A stretch of DNA of 59,819 nucleotides from an uncultured Collinsella sp. (GCA_937950325.1 CALFDJ010000006.1:1-59819); one strand, 5' to 3'; shown: positions 9,210 to 19,258, counted from the stretch's first letter. Notes: generated by a model not told the origin, from the sequence alone. Made by a program: numbers and translations.

Positions 9210-11063
9210 ATGCCGCTTTTCTCGCAACATACCGCCCGGTTCTCGCCGGACGTTCCCTTGGAGGGCACCAGCTCTCGCGAGCTGCTCAAGCGGTACCAGC
9301 CGCTCGAGACACTTGCGACCGGCGGTTTCGGCTCCATCGAGATCTGCCGCGACACGCACCTGCGCCGCCGCGTCGCCATTAAACGCATCCCCCTTATCAA
9401 CGGTGCCGGCATGCCCGCCAGCGACATCATGGATGTCCTGCGCGAGGCGCACACTGCCGCCATGCTTCAACATCCCAATATCGTGCAGGTCATCGACTTT
9501 ACGCACGACACAGCCTATGCCTACCTGGTTATGGAATATGTCGATGGCATGTCGCTGGCCGAGTTTTTGCACCGCGTGGACGGCCACTCACTTACCTTTG
9601 ACGAGGCCGCGGCCATTGCCGATGCCCTGGGCCAGGCACTCACCTTTGCCCATGCAAACGGCGTGCTTCATCTGGACATAAAGCCCGCCAACGTGCTCAT
9701 CGACCACTCGGGCAATGTAAAGCTCACCGACTTTGGCATGGCGCGACTGTCGTCCGCCGGTGGCTTTGGCGGCTCGCGCGGCGGCACCATCGGCTACATG
9801 CCGCCCGAGCAGCTCGATATCGAGACCGGCACGGTCGACGAGCGCGCCGATGTCTTCGCCCTCGCCTGTGTGATCTACGAGGGCCTGTGCGGTAGCGCTC
9901 CCTTTATGGCGGCCACGCCCGCCGACTCGCTCGACCGCATCATCGGCGGCGCCACCTATCCCAGCGAGCTGATACCACACTTTCCCCCGGGAGCCGAGAG
10001 CGCGCTCATGAGCGCGCTCTCCCCCATGCCGCAGAACCGCCCCAACAGCATCGAGGCATTTTGCGACCAGCTCCTTGCCGGTCTGGGCAGCGTGCGCGAG
10101 GGCCGTCGCAGCCTGGAGCAAATGGTTGGCGAGCTTTCGGATGACGAGCAGGAGCTCGACGGTATCGAGCCGTCGCACTACGAGGACGACGCCATCGAGG
10201 TCGACCCCGCACTCGGCTGGGCAGGCACGCGCTGGAGCCATGCGCGCGACTACACCATGCACATTATCTCGGCGCTAACGTGCGGCACCTTTAGCTTTTT
10301 GCTGATGCAAACGGCCGGGGTCGCGGCGCTTCCCGGCCTGGTCATTGCGGCTATCGCAATCGGAGCGGCGGCTGGCCTGGCCCCCCAGATTGGCTCGGCC
10401 ATCTCGGCTGTGGGCTTTTTGGTGCTCATGGCCAACGCCACCATGCAGGCGCAGGGCATCCTGTCGATGTTGCCCGTCGCGGTGATCTTTGCCGCCGCCA
10501 TGTCCGGTTGGTGGATCGCCTGGGGTCGCACCGAGGCTGCCGCGAGCGCCGCACTCACCTGTGCACTCGCGCTTGGCTGTCTGACCGGCAATACCTTCCT
10601 GGCAGCTGGGGTCGCCGCCGGCGTCGCGTCATTTTGGCTCGGCCCGGCAAGCGCCGCCGCGGCAACGGGCATGGGCGCGCTTTTTGCCCGTCTGGCCACG
10701 GTCGCGCTTTCAGCCGGAGGCGTACTGGGGCTCGGTAACGTTGCCGCAGCGCTGGGAGACCCGCTCCTTTGGGCTGCCTTTGTGCTGGTCGCGGCAACTG
10801 CCGCGGCGTCATCTGCGCTGCTCAATGCCCATGCCAAGCGTGCCAATCAGGGCTCAAACCTTGCCGCAATCGCCGCCATCGCTGTCACCGGCATCGGCTG
10901 CGCAGCGGCGTCCTGTCTTGCACACCATATGGAAATTGCCAGCCTTGCAGCCGCGGTCGTCGCCAAGGCGGCGGTTGCGGGAACCCTATCCTCTATAATC
11001 GTTGGGATATGCCTATATTTGCTCGGATACCAAAGAACCTATACGGAGAGTGATCTTTCGTGA
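9210..11063 (+). CDS. membrane Ser/Thr kinase of non-RD type
   Basis: A protein of 617 residues. The kinase domain spans residues ~28-290: glycine loop ATGGFGSIEI, lysine in RRRVAIKR (K58), catalytic loop HLDIKPANVL (H154-L155-D156) and DFG (D174). Leucine replaces the usual Arg before the catalytic Asp, so it is a non-RD kinase, probably not controlled by activation-loop phosphorylation. From residue ~350 there is a block of about 8 hydrophobic helices. The ATG at 9210 has GAGGG six bases upstream. The stop overlaps the GTG of the FhaA-like gene. It is the first gene of the FHA/PP2C/RodA-PBP/PknB run. Confidence 0.88.
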   Translation: MPLFSQHTARFSPDVPLEGTSSRELLKRYQPLETLATGGFGSIEICRDTHLRRRVAIKRIPLINGAGMPASDIMDVLREAHTAAMLQHPNIVQVIDFTHDTAYAYLVMEYVDGMSLAEFLHRVDGHSLTFDEAAAIADALGQALTFAHANGVLHLDIKPANVLIDHSGNVKLTDFGMARLSSAGGFGGSRGGTIGYMPPEQLDIETGTVDERADVFALACVIYEGLCGSAPFMAATPADSLDRIIGGATYPSELIPHFPPGAESALMSALSPMPQNRPNSIEAFCDQLLAGLGSVREGRRSLEQMVGELSDDEQELDGIEPSHYEDDAIEVDPALGWAGTRWSHARDYTMHIISALTCGTFSFLLMQTAGVAALPGLVIAAIAIGAAAGLAPQIGSAISAVGFLVLMANATMQAQGILSMLPVAVIFAAAMSGWWIAWGRTEAAASAALTCALALGCLTGNTFLAAGVAAGVASFWLGPASAAAATGMGALFARLATVALSAGGVLGLGNVAAALGDPLLWAAFVLVAATAAASSALLNAHAKRANQGSNLAAIAAIAVTGIGCAAASCLAHHMEIASLAAAVVAKAAVAGTLSSIIVGICLYLLGYQRTYTESDLS

Positions 11064-12073
11064 ACTTCCTGAACATCTTCGAGGACCACGTGGCCGGCAT
11101 CTTCGGTGCCACCCGTGCCCCGTTCTCCTTTAAGAAGCTTGCCAAGCAGGCCGCTCGCGACATGGAGGATCAGACTCTGGTGATCAACGGCGTCAACACG
11201 GCGCCGGCACTCTATACCATCCTTATCGCCGCCGACGACGATCCCATGCTCGCCCCGTTCTACCCCGAGCTTTCGCGCGAGGTCCGCGAGTTTGTGAAGG
11301 CGCAGGCCGAAAAGCGCCGCTATGTCTTTGTCGGCGAGCCCCTCGTGCGCTTTATGATCGATCCGCAGCTGCGCGCCGGCAAGTTCTCGGTCTTTGCCGA
11401 GAACGTCGATGCCCCCACGCTCGGCCGCCTGTACGAAGAAGAGCGCGCCTATCAAAACGGCCTGGGCCAGAACAACTCCGCGGCAAGCCGTGCCGCCAGC
11501 GCCCCGCGCGCCGGCCAGCAGCAGTTTGCTGCCCCGCAGCAGCAGCGCCCCGCCGCCATGCCCCAGCAGCAGCCGACGCCTCGCGCCGCCGCTCCCGACC
11601 CGCTTGCCGTGGCAGACCCCTTCGCGCCTAGCGTCCCCGACCCCGCCGCAGCACCCATCCCGGTGCCGCAGACCGTCTCGCGCGACGCGCTTGCCGGCAT
11701 GGGCGGAGCCGCCGCGACCGGTGCCGCCGTGGGCCTAGGCGCCGCAGCCGGCATCGCCTCCAACATGGCGAGCACTCGCGCCCCGCAGCGCCCGCTCGCC
11801 CAGCTCGTCGACGTCGTGAGCGGCGAGAGCCATAGCATCACCTCCGCACAGGTAACCATCGGTCGCGAGCGCTCAGTTTCCGACATTGCCCTGCGCGACC
11901 CCAACGTGTCGCGCCGCCACGCCCAGCTCACCTTTACGGGCTCGGATTGGTCGATCGAGGACCTCAATTCCACCAACGGCACGCTCGTCAACAACCGCCG
12001 CATTACGCGCTGCCCGCTGCGCAACGGCGATCTGCTGACGTTTGGCCTGAGCACCTTTGAATTTAGGGGATAG
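11060..12073 (+). CDS. FhaA-like protein, DUF3662 plus FHA
   Basis: A protein of 337 residues starting with GTG, coupled to the kinase by a GTGA overlap. The N terminus (residues ~1-120) matches the DUF3662 domain of actinobacterial FhaA; a Gln/Pro/Ala-rich linker follows (~130-240), then a C-terminal FHA domain (~250-337) with GRERSVSDI, SRRHAQL and IEDLNSTNGTLVN. In mycobacteria FhaA binds phosphorylated partners in cell-wall synthesis and belongs to the same gene neighbourhood as fhaB, pstP, rodA, pbpA and pknB, as here. By analogy this protein would dock on kinase-modified wall-growth proteins. Confidence 0.92.
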   Translation: MNFLNIFEDHVAGIFGATRAPFSFKKLAKQAARDMEDQTLVINGVNTAPALYTILIAADDDPMLAPFYPELSREVREFVKAQAEKRRYVFVGEPLVRFMIDPQLRAGKFSVFAENVDAPTLGRLYEEERAYQNGLGQNNSAASRAASAPRAGQQQFAAPQQQRPAAMPQQQPTPRAAAPDPLAVADPFAPSVPDPAAAPIPVPQTVSRDALAGMGGAAATGAAVGLGAAAGIASNMASTRAPQRPLAQLVDVVSGESHSITSAQVTIGRERSVSDIALRDPNVSRRHAQLTFTGSDWSIEDLNSTNGTLVNNRRITRCPLRNGDLLTFGLSTFEFRG

Positions 12074-12079
12074 TCGCTT

Positions 12080-12496
12080 ATGAACATCGATATCGTCCTT
12101 TTTGCAGGCCGCATCGTCCTGGTCGCCCTGCTCTATATCTTCCTGTTCGCCGTCATGAAGACCGGCGTGGGACTTGTGCGCGGGCAGCGCCGCGACTCGG
12201 CTATCTGGACGATTGATGTGGACAAGGGTCCGCGCGGTATCCGCGGCATCCACGTAGACATGCTCGGCCCCGTCATCGTCGGTCGCTCGCCATCTTCGGA
12301 CATCTGCATCAACGAACCGTTCGTCTCGGCCTCGCATGCGCGCTTTTCGCTGCAGGGCCCGGCGCTCATCATCGAGGACCTCAACTCGCTTAACGGCACG
12401 CTCGTCAACGGCCGCCAGCTCGTGGAGCCCGCAACGCTGCGCGAGGGCGACGAAGTCCAGATTGGCGACGTGGTCATGAAGGTGAACCGTCGATGA
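12080..12496 (+). CDS. FhaB-like membrane FHA protein
   Basis: A protein of 138 residues with one N-terminal membrane helix (residues ~7-28) and a cytosolic FHA domain (residues ~58-138) carrying GRSPSSDI, SASHARFSL and IEDLNSLNGTLVN. Length and layout match FhaB/FipA of actinobacteria, which recruits phosphorylated cell-division proteins. The gene begins six bases after the FhaA-like gene and its end overlaps the PP2C start (ATGA), so the three are translated together. Confidence 0.93.
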   Translation: MNIDIVLFAGRIVLVALLYIFLFAVMKTGVGLVRGQRRDSAIWTIDVDKGPRGIRGIHVDMLGPVIVGRSPSSDICINEPFVSASHARFSLQGPALIIEDLNSLNGTLVNGRQLVEPATLREGDEVQIGDVVMKVNRR

Positions 12497-14292
12497 TCGA
12501 CGAGGAGAACAAGTCCGCAACTATGACCGAGACACCGGCTGCCGCCACAGCTGCGCCGGCCCATGCCGCTCCGGCGCGCCCTGCGACCGTGGAGCCCGAG
12601 GACACCGTGTTCTCCCTGCCTCTTTCGCATGTAACGCATGATATTTCGGATCTCGCCGATAACGGGGGCGAAGAGGATGCCGCAGCAGCGCCCATCGGCG
12701 CACATGCTGCGGAACAGCCCACAGCGCCCGAAGCAACCCCGGCGCCGGCTCACTTTGCAGAGCCCGTCGCCGCGGCAATCAACGAGAGCGCTGCGGTGTT
12801 TGCGGCACCCGAGCCCGCCGCGCCGGCGTTTCCCATAGCCCCGGCATCCGAGGTTGCGCCCACGTCTACGCCGGCGCCCGAGCCTATAGACGTCAGCCCG
12901 CAAGACGACGAGTCGACCGCCCGCGTGTCCGAGGAGCCCGACTCCCCGGACACCGGTGATTCCGAATCAAACGCCGTGACCGACACCGTCTCTCCCGGTG
13001 ACACCGCCGAAATCGACGTTGCCGCCGTTGAGGCCAAGCTCAAAGACCCCGGCTCGACCATGAGCTTTGAGCCCCTGACCGAGGAGCGCATCGAGACCGA
13101 CTCGACCTATGATGCCGGCACCACCACGCAACTTATGTGGGGCGCCCGCTCCGACGTTGGCTGCGTGCGCCCGCACAATGAGGATTCCTACCTGGTGCAG
13201 TCGCCGCTCTTTTGCGTATGCGACGGCATGGGTGGTCACGCTGCCGGCGAGGTAGCCTCTTCCATCGCCGTCGAGACTATTGCCAAGACGGCCCCACAGT
13301 CCGCCGACGCAGCACGCCTGGCCGCAGCCGTCGAGGCAGCCAACGCCGCCGTAATCGAGGCGGCCCTGAACGGCCTGGGCAAGCCCGGCATGGGCTGCAC
13401 AGCCACCTGCGCCTACATCGAAAACGACACGCTCGCCATCGCCCACGTGGGCGACTCTCGCGCCTATCTGCTCCACGAGGGCACGCTCATCCGCGTGACC
13501 CGCGACCACTCCTACGTGGAGGAGCTCGTGGACGCCGGCGAGATCACGGCAGACGAGGCTCGCGTCCACCCCAACCGTTCGGTCATCACCCGCGCACTGG
13601 GCTCGGACCCCGCCATGTATGCCGACCACTTCACTCTGCATATCGAGGAAGGCGACCGTCTGATCCTGTGCTCCGACGGCCTCTCGAGCATGATTCCCGA
13701 TAGCGATATCGAGAACATCGCCACGCAGTCCTCAACCGCGCAAATCTGCGTCGACAACCTAGTGGACGCGGCGCTTGCCGCCGGCGGCCACGACAACGTG
13801 ACCGTAGTAGTCGTTGACCTGGTTGACGATGGCGTCATGCGCGAGGCGCAACGCATGCGTCGCCGCAACGTTACTATCGCCGCCATCCTGGCCCTCGTCT
13901 TTGTGCTGGCAGCTGGCATCTGGGCCTACACGGGTGTCACCGGCTCGTACTACCTGGGTACCTACCAGGGCAATGTCGCCGTCTGGCGCGGCCTGCCCGG
14001 CAAGACGCTCGGGGTCGAGCTCCACTGGCTCGAGAGCGAAACCAGCATCAAGCTGTCCGACCTGCCCGAAGACACGCAAAACCGCCTGAAGGCAGGCATT
14101 CCGCAAACGAGTGTCGACGATGCGCAGGACACCATTTCCAAGTACCGCCATCAGATTGACGAGGAGCAGACCCGTCAGGTGATTGACGCGCAAACGATTC
14201 GCAACAACACCGATCAGGAATCCACCTCCGAGTCAGATTCCGAGAAAACCGCCGAACAGTCCGCCGAGGCCGAAGCCTCCGATAAGAATTAG
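12493..14292 (+). CDS. PP2C-family Ser/Thr phosphatase, PstP-like
   Basis: A protein of 599 residues. The catalytic domain spans residues ~214-455, with the metal-binding motifs RPHNEDSY, VCDGMGGHAAGE (D244), GMGCTA, AHVGDSRAY, CSDGLSSM and GHDNVTVVV. A membrane helix at ~458-480 is followed by a ~120-residue external tail. The first ~210 residues are an unusual acidic, Ala/Pro-rich and probably disordered extension; mycobacterial PstP starts directly with the catalytic domain. It should reverse the phosphorylations made by the kinases in this cluster. It overlaps fhaB by four bases; the fused RodA-PBP gene follows after 16. Confidence 0.93.
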   Translation: MIDEENKSATMTETPAAATAAPAHAAPARPATVEPEDTVFSLPLSHVTHDISDLADNGGEEDAAAAPIGAHAAEQPTAPEATPAPAHFAEPVAAAINESAAVFAAPEPAAPAFPIAPASEVAPTSTPAPEPIDVSPQDDESTARVSEEPDSPDTGDSESNAVTDTVSPGDTAEIDVAAVEAKLKDPGSTMSFEPLTEERIETDSTYDAGTTTQLMWGARSDVGCVRPHNEDSYLVQSPLFCVCDGMGGHAAGEVASSIAVETIAKTAPQSADAARLAAAVEAANAAVIEAALNGLGKPGMGCTATCAYIENDTLAIAHVGDSRAYLLHEGTLIRVTRDHSYVEELVDAGEITADEARVHPNRSVITRALGSDPAMYADHFTLHIEEGDRLILCSDGLSSMIPDSDIENIATQSSTAQICVDNLVDAALAAGGHDNVTVVVVDLVDDGVMREAQRMRRRNVTIAAILALVFVLAAGIWAYTGVTGSYYLGTYQGNVAVWRGLPGKTLGVELHWLESETSIKLSDLPEDTQNRLKAGIPQTSVDDAQDTISKYRHQIDEEQTRQVIDAQTIRNNTDQESTSESDSEKTAEQSAEAEASDKN

Positions 14293-14308
14293 AAAGGGAG
14301 TGCCGCTT

Positions 14309-17179
14309 ATGAGTCGCCGCAACACCGAGCTGCTCTTGCTCATCGCCTCGGCGTTCCCCGTCATCCTGCTGTATGCGATGTACGTCCTCACCGCGGGCGC
14401 TGCCATCTCCTTTGAGACGCTCGCCGTACCGATCGGCCTCTTTGCCGCCTTTGCCGCGGCCCACATTGCCGTGCGCATCTTGGCGCCCGGTGCCGACCCC
14501 GCCATCCTGCCCATCGTATTTATACTTTCGGGCATCGGCATCACGTTCGTGACGCGTCTCGCCCCCGCTCTCGCCATCTCACAGCTCATCATCCTGTTTG
14601 TCTCGGTGGCGCTCATGGTGGGAACGCTTGCACTAGTCAAAAACCTCGACGTGGTCATGCGCTACAAGTACACCTTTGGCATCATCGGCATCATTCTGCT
14701 GATGCTGCCTATCTTTATCGGCACCACGATCTCGGGCTCCAAGCTGTGGATTCGCATCGCGGGCTTTACCATCCAGCCCGGCGAGTTCGCCAAGGTCTTT
14801 ATCGTCCTGTTCCTGGCCGGCTACCTGGCCGAGAACCGCGAGCTGCTCTCCATCTCCAACCGCAAGATTCTGGGCTTTAAGATCCCTCGCCTGCGACTGC
14901 TGCTGCCGCTGTTTGCCGTGTGGGGTGTGTGCCTGCTCGTCGTCGTCTTCGAACGCGACCTGGGTTCGGCCGTGCTGTTCTACACCATCTTCTTGCTGAT
15001 GCTCTACGTTGCCACGGGGCGCTTTTCGTATGTCGTTATCGGCCTTGCGCTCTTAGCTGTTGGAGCCGTGGGCGCCTACAAGTTCCTGTCTCACGTTCAG
15101 GTGCGTTTCCAGGTTTGGCTCGATCCGTTTAAGGACGCCCAGGGCCAGGGCTACCAGATCGTCCAGTCGCTCTTCTCGCTTGCCGATGGCGGTCTGGTCG
15201 GTGTTGGCATCGGCAACGGCATGGCCAACAACATCCCTGTCGTCGAGTCCGACTTTATCTTCTCGGCTATCGGCGAGGAGATGGGCCTTTTGGGCGGCGG
15301 CGCCGTGCTCATCCTGTTTATGCTCTTTGCCGTTCGCGGCCTCACCACGGCTGCCCGCGCTAAATCCGACCTCGCCGCCTTTAGTGCCACAGGCCTTACG
15401 GCCGCCATCAGCTTCCAGGCCTTCTTGATCGTTGGCGGCGTAACCCGCCTGATCCCGCTGACCGGCGTCACCCTGCCCTTTATGAGCCAGGGCGGCTCCT
15501 CTCTGCTGGCGAGCTTTATCATCGTCGCGCTCCTGCTGCGCGCCGGTGACGAGGCGACCGGACGCGAGGCCGAGCTTACCGGCACCGGCACCATGGCCGC
15601 CATCACCGATGATCAGGTCGCATCTGCCGCCGCCCCGACGGGCACGCGCTTTGCCACCTCGTCTTCCTACGGCAGCGGCAGCCATTCCGTCGGCTCACGC
15701 ATGCGCCGTCGCCTGCTCGACACGCCTGAATCCGGTGTGCTCGGCCGCGTTGCGCTCGCCAACCGTCTAACCCGTGCGGTGCTCGCCTTTACGGCGCTGT
15801 TCGCCATCCTTATCGGCAACCTCACCTATGTCCAGGTCATCAAGGCCAAGGACTATCAGGACATGCCGACCAACAACCACACCATCGCCCGCTCCAAGTA
15901 CATCCAGCGCGGTTCCATCATCACGTCCGACGGCGTGACGCTGGCCGAGTCGCTGCAGCAGGAGGACGGCACCTACGTACGCTCCTACCCCAACGGTAAC
16001 CTGGCAGCGCACGTGGTTGGCTATGTGAGCCAGCAGTATGGCACCACCGCCATCGAGAGCGTCATGAACGACACGCTCACCGGCTCTAAGGATTACTCCA
16101 GCTGGAACAACGCCATCGCGTCGCTCGCGGGCCAGACCCAGCCGGGCAACACCGCCAAGCTCACCATCGACTCGCGCATCCAGACGGCTGCCGAGCAGGC
16201 GCTCAAGGGCTTTAAGGGCGCTGTAGTGGTCATCGACCCGCGTACCGGCGCGGTGCTCGCATGTGCCAGCTCGCCCACCTACGACAACACCAACATCGAT
16301 GCCCTGCTGCAGACGGGCGGCGGCGAGGACGGCTCCATGTACAATCGCGCCATGGACGCGCTGTACACGCCGGGCTCAACGTTTAAGGTCGTTACGCTTT
16401 CCGCGGCACTCGAGACCGGTACCGCCAGCCTTACCAGCACCTACCAAGCGCCCGGCTCCATGGACATCGGCAACGCACCGGTCACCAACTCTGCCAACGA
16501 GAGCTACGGCACCATCAGCCTGCAGCAGGCCTTTGCCGTGTCCTCCAACGTCGTCTTTGGCCAGGTGGCAAACGAAGTTGGCGCAAACACGCTCGTGCAG
16601 TTTGCCAACGCCTTTGGCTACGGCCAAAAGCTCGGCCAGGACCTGACCTCCGCGGCCTCCATCATGGCCGACCCGTCGCTCATGACCGAGTGGGAGACCG
16701 CCTGGGCCGGCGCCGGCCAGCCTGTCGGCATGGACCACACGCCCGGCCCGCAGACCACCGTCATGCAAAACGCCGTGATTGCCGCCGCCATCGCTAACAG
16801 CGGCGTGGTCATGGACCCGTACTTTGTAGCCCAGGTACTCGCCCCGGACGGAACCGTAGTCAAGACCACGCAGTCCCGCTCGCTGGGTCAGGCCGTCAGC
16901 TCCGCCACGGCCGACCAGGTCAAGCAGGCCATGCTTGCCGTCGTCCAGTCCGGCACCGGCACCGATGCCCAGATCCCAGGCGTCAAGGTCGCCGGCAAGA
17001 CCGGCTCGGCCGAGACTGGCGGCACCAACGTCAACTCGATGTTCGTTGGCTTTGCACCTTACGATTCACCCACGGTCGCCATCTCGGTGGCCTTAGAGGA
17101 TTACGACAAGCATGACGTCAAGGCCGCCAAGATCGCCGGCATCGTCCTGACCGCGGCGCTTGCCGCACAGGGAGCGTGA
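14309..17179 (+). CDS. fused FtsW/RodA glycosyltransferase and penicillin-binding protein
   Basis: A protein of 956 residues joining two peptidoglycan enzymes that are usually separate. Residues ~1-420 are a SEDS polymerase with ten or so membrane helices, including the IQPGEFAK, ESDFIFSAIGEE and PFMSQGGSS segments. After a linker and another membrane helix (~490-510), residues ~520-956 form a class B transpeptidase: active-site STFK (S690), SSN (745-747) and KTGS (897-900). It would polymerise and cross-link cell wall as one polypeptide. The ATG at 14309 follows AAAGGGAG; a longer open frame overlaps the PP2C gene. Mycobacteria have rodA and pbpA as adjacent genes at the same point of the cluster. 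Confidence 0.95.
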   Translation: MSRRNTELLLLIASAFPVILLYAMYVLTAGAAISFETLAVPIGLFAAFAAAHIAVRILAPGADPAILPIVFILSGIGITFVTRLAPALAISQLIILFVSVALMVGTLALVKNLDVVMRYKYTFGIIGIILLMLPIFIGTTISGSKLWIRIAGFTIQPGEFAKVFIVLFLAGYLAENRELLSISNRKILGFKIPRLRLLLPLFAVWGVCLLVVVFERDLGSAVLFYTIFLLMLYVATGRFSYVVIGLALLAVGAVGAYKFLSHVQVRFQVWLDPFKDAQGQGYQIVQSLFSLADGGLVGVGIGNGMANNIPVVESDFIFSAIGEEMGLLGGGAVLILFMLFAVRGLTTAARAKSDLAAFSATGLTAAISFQAFLIVGGVTRLIPLTGVTLPFMSQGGSSLLASFIIVALLLRAGDEATGREAELTGTGTMAAITDDQVASAAAPTGTRFATSSSYGSGSHSVGSRMRRRLLDTPESGVLGRVALANRLTRAVLAFTALFAILIGNLTYVQVIKAKDYQDMPTNNHTIARSKYIQRGSIITSDGVTLAESLQQEDGTYVRSYPNGNLAAHVVGYVSQQYGTTAIESVMNDTLTGSKDYSSWNNAIASLAGQTQPGNTAKLTIDSRIQTAAEQALKGFKGAVVVIDPRTGAVLACASSPTYDNTNIDALLQTGGGEDGSMYNRAMDALYTPGSTFKVVTLSAALETGTASLTSTYQAPGSMDIGNAPVTNSANESYGTISLQQAFAVSSNVVFGQVANEVGANTLVQFANAFGYGQKLGQDLTSAASIMADPSLMTEWETAWAGAGQPVGMDHTPGPQTTVMQNAVIAAAIANSGVVMDPYFVAQVLAPDGTVVKTTQSRSLGQAVSSATADQVKQAMLAVVQSGTGTDAQIPGVKVAGKTGSAETGGTNVNSMFVGFAPYDSPTVAISVALEDYDKHDVKAAKIAGIVLTAALAAQGA

Positions 17180-17311
17180 TGCCCATGATCGAATCGGACA
17201 CCCGAGGCGCGCCGCGGCCGAAGAGTTAGCGGCAACGCGCCACACGGCCCCAGCGGCCACATCATAGGTACTACACACATCGTTGAGCGAATAGTTATGT
17301 TAGGAGCAGGA

Positions 17312-19258
17312 ATGGAACAGAGGGTCCTCGGGGGAAGATACCTCCTCAAGGATAAGGTGGGAACAGGCGGCATGGCGACCGTCTACCGTGCACAGGACCA
17401 GGTTCTCGACCGCACGGTAGCCGTCAAGATCATGCTGCCGCAGTATGCTGGCGACGCGACCTTCGCCGCACGCTTTAAGCAGGAGGCCCAGGCAGCAGCC
17501 GGTCTCTCCTCCCCCTATATCGTGGGCGTCTACGATTGGGGCAAGGACGGCGACACCTATTACATCGTCATGGAGTACCTGCGCGGCACCGACCTTAAGA
17601 GCGGCATCAAGAGCCACGGCGCCCTCGACCCCAAGAAGGTCGCCCAGATCGGCTCGCAGATCAGCTCCGCGCTTTCGGTCGCCCACAAGCACGAGATCAT
17701 CCACCGCGACATTAAGCCGCAGAACATCATGGTGCTGCCCGACGGCAACATCAAGGTGATGGACTTTGGCATTGCGCGCGCCAAGAACAGCCACCTCACG
17801 CAAGACAACAACGTGCTGGGAACCGCCCACTACGTCAGCCCCGAGCAGACCCGTGGTCAGGACCTCGGCCCCACCTCGGATATCTACTCGCTGGGCGTCG
17901 TAATGTATGAATGCGCCACCGGCCGCGTTCCCTTTGACGGTGACGACGCTATCTCGGTCGCACTCAAGCAGGTCAACGAGTTGCCTATTCCGCCGAGCCA
18001 GATCAACTCCGGTGTCGACGCCGACCTTGAGCGCATCATCCTCAAGTGCATGGAGAAGGACCCCGCAAACCGCTTCCAGACCGCCGACGAGCTGCGTCAG
18101 GTGCTCAACAGCTACCTGTCGGGCCGTGCCGTCAACGTCTCGGAGCCCACGCGCATCATCGGTGCCCCCGGTGAGTTGGGCGCCACCAAGACTCGTGAGC
18201 TTTCCGATCAGACGCGCGCCATGGTGCGTCCTGTCTCGGGCGTGAGCGGCCAGAATACCGCCCGTAGCTCGGTTTCGGGCTCCACCGGCTCCTACGAGGT
18301 CGAAGAGCCCAAATCCAACAAGAACAAGATCATCGCCGCCGTGGTGGCAGCGGTTGCCGTCATCGGCATCGTGGTGGCCTTTGCCACAGGACTCTTTGGC
18401 GGCGAGCAGGTCGCCGTGCCCGACGTACTGGGCAAGGACCAGCAGACTGCCGTCGAGCTGATCAAGGAAGCCGGCCTCGAGGTCGGCACCATCGACCAAA
18501 GCTACAACGACGATGTCGACGAGGGCAAGGTCGCCGAGCAGACGCCCAACGGCAACACCAAGAAGGCCAAGGGCACTAAGGTGAACCTGGTAATCTCCAA
18601 GGGCCCCAAGCCCTCTGAGAAGGTTGAGGTTCCCAAGCTTGTCGGCCTGACCAAGGACCAGGCAGAAGCCGCGCTGGCAAGCGTTGGCCTGAAGGGCAAC
18701 GCCTCCGAGGAGGCCAACGAGGCCGATGAGGGCCAGGTCTTTGAGCAGGGCACCGAAGCCGGTAAGGAAGTCGCGAAGGGCACGACCATCTCGTACAAGG
18801 TCTCGAGCGGCCCGGATACCACGTCCGTCCCCGACCTGACCGACATGACCGAGGCCCAGGCGCGCAACGCCCTCGATATGGCAGGTTTTGGCGTCGACGT
18901 GAGCTACCAGGAGAACGACTCTGTTACCGAGGGCACCGTGATCAGCTGGAACCCCAGCGGCAAGCAGAAGCCCGGCGCCACGATTACCGTCGTCATCGCC
19001 AAGAAGTCCGGCAAGGCCACCGTCCCGGGCAACCTGTACGGCAAGAGCATTTCCGCCGCCGTTACCGCGCTCAACAACGCCGGTTTCTATAACATCGGCT
19101 TCTGTGACCAGAACGGCAATCCCGTGAGCGGTAACGAGGATGCCACCGTTACGGGCGTCTCCCCCACCGGCAAGCAGTCCACCGACAGCACGATCACGCT
19201 GACGGTCGCACTTTCTGGCTCCACCTCGGGTGACGATTCCGGCACGACGACTAACTAG
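17312..19258 (+). CDS. pknB: PknB-type Ser/Thr kinase with four PASTA repeats
   Basis: A protein of 648 residues. Kinase domain, residues ~10-275: GTGGMATVY, VAVKIM (K39), HRDIKPQN (131-133), DFG (D151) and GTAHYVSPEQ. A juxtamembrane linker leads to one membrane helix (~338-362), then four external PASTA repeats of ~65 residues that by family knowledge sense peptidoglycan fragments. The ATG at 17312 has AGGAG at good spacing; an in-frame ATG at 17297 has a poorer site. It is the last gene of the cluster and ends before a strong terminator. It probably regulates the fused RodA-PBP through the FHA proteins. Confidence 0.95.
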   Translation: MEQRVLGGRYLLKDKVGTGGMATVYRAQDQVLDRTVAVKIMLPQYAGDATFAARFKQEAQAAAGLSSPYIVGVYDWGKDGDTYYIVMEYLRGTDLKSGIKSHGALDPKKVAQIGSQISSALSVAHKHEIIHRDIKPQNIMVLPDGNIKVMDFGIARAKNSHLTQDNNVLGTAHYVSPEQTRGQDLGPTSDIYSLGVVMYECATGRVPFDGDDAISVALKQVNELPIPPSQINSGVDADLERIILKCMEKDPANRFQTADELRQVLNSYLSGRAVNVSEPTRIIGAPGELGATKTRELSDQTRAMVRPVSGVSGQNTARSSVSGSTGSYEVEEPKSNKNKIIAAVVAAVAVIGIVVAFATGLFGGEQVAVPDVLGKDQQTAVELIKEAGLEVGTIDQSYNDDVDEGKVAEQTPNGNTKKAKGTKVNLVISKGPKPSEKVEVPKLVGLTKDQAEAALASVGLKGNASEEANEADEGQVFEQGTEAGKEVAKGTTISYKVSSGPDTTSVPDLTDMTEAQARNALDMAGFGVDVSYQENDSVTEGTVISWNPSGKQKPGATITVVIAKKSGKATVPGNLYGKSISAAVTALNNAGFYNIGFCDQNGNPVSGNEDATVTGVSPTGKQSTDSTITLTVALSGSTSGDDSGTTTN

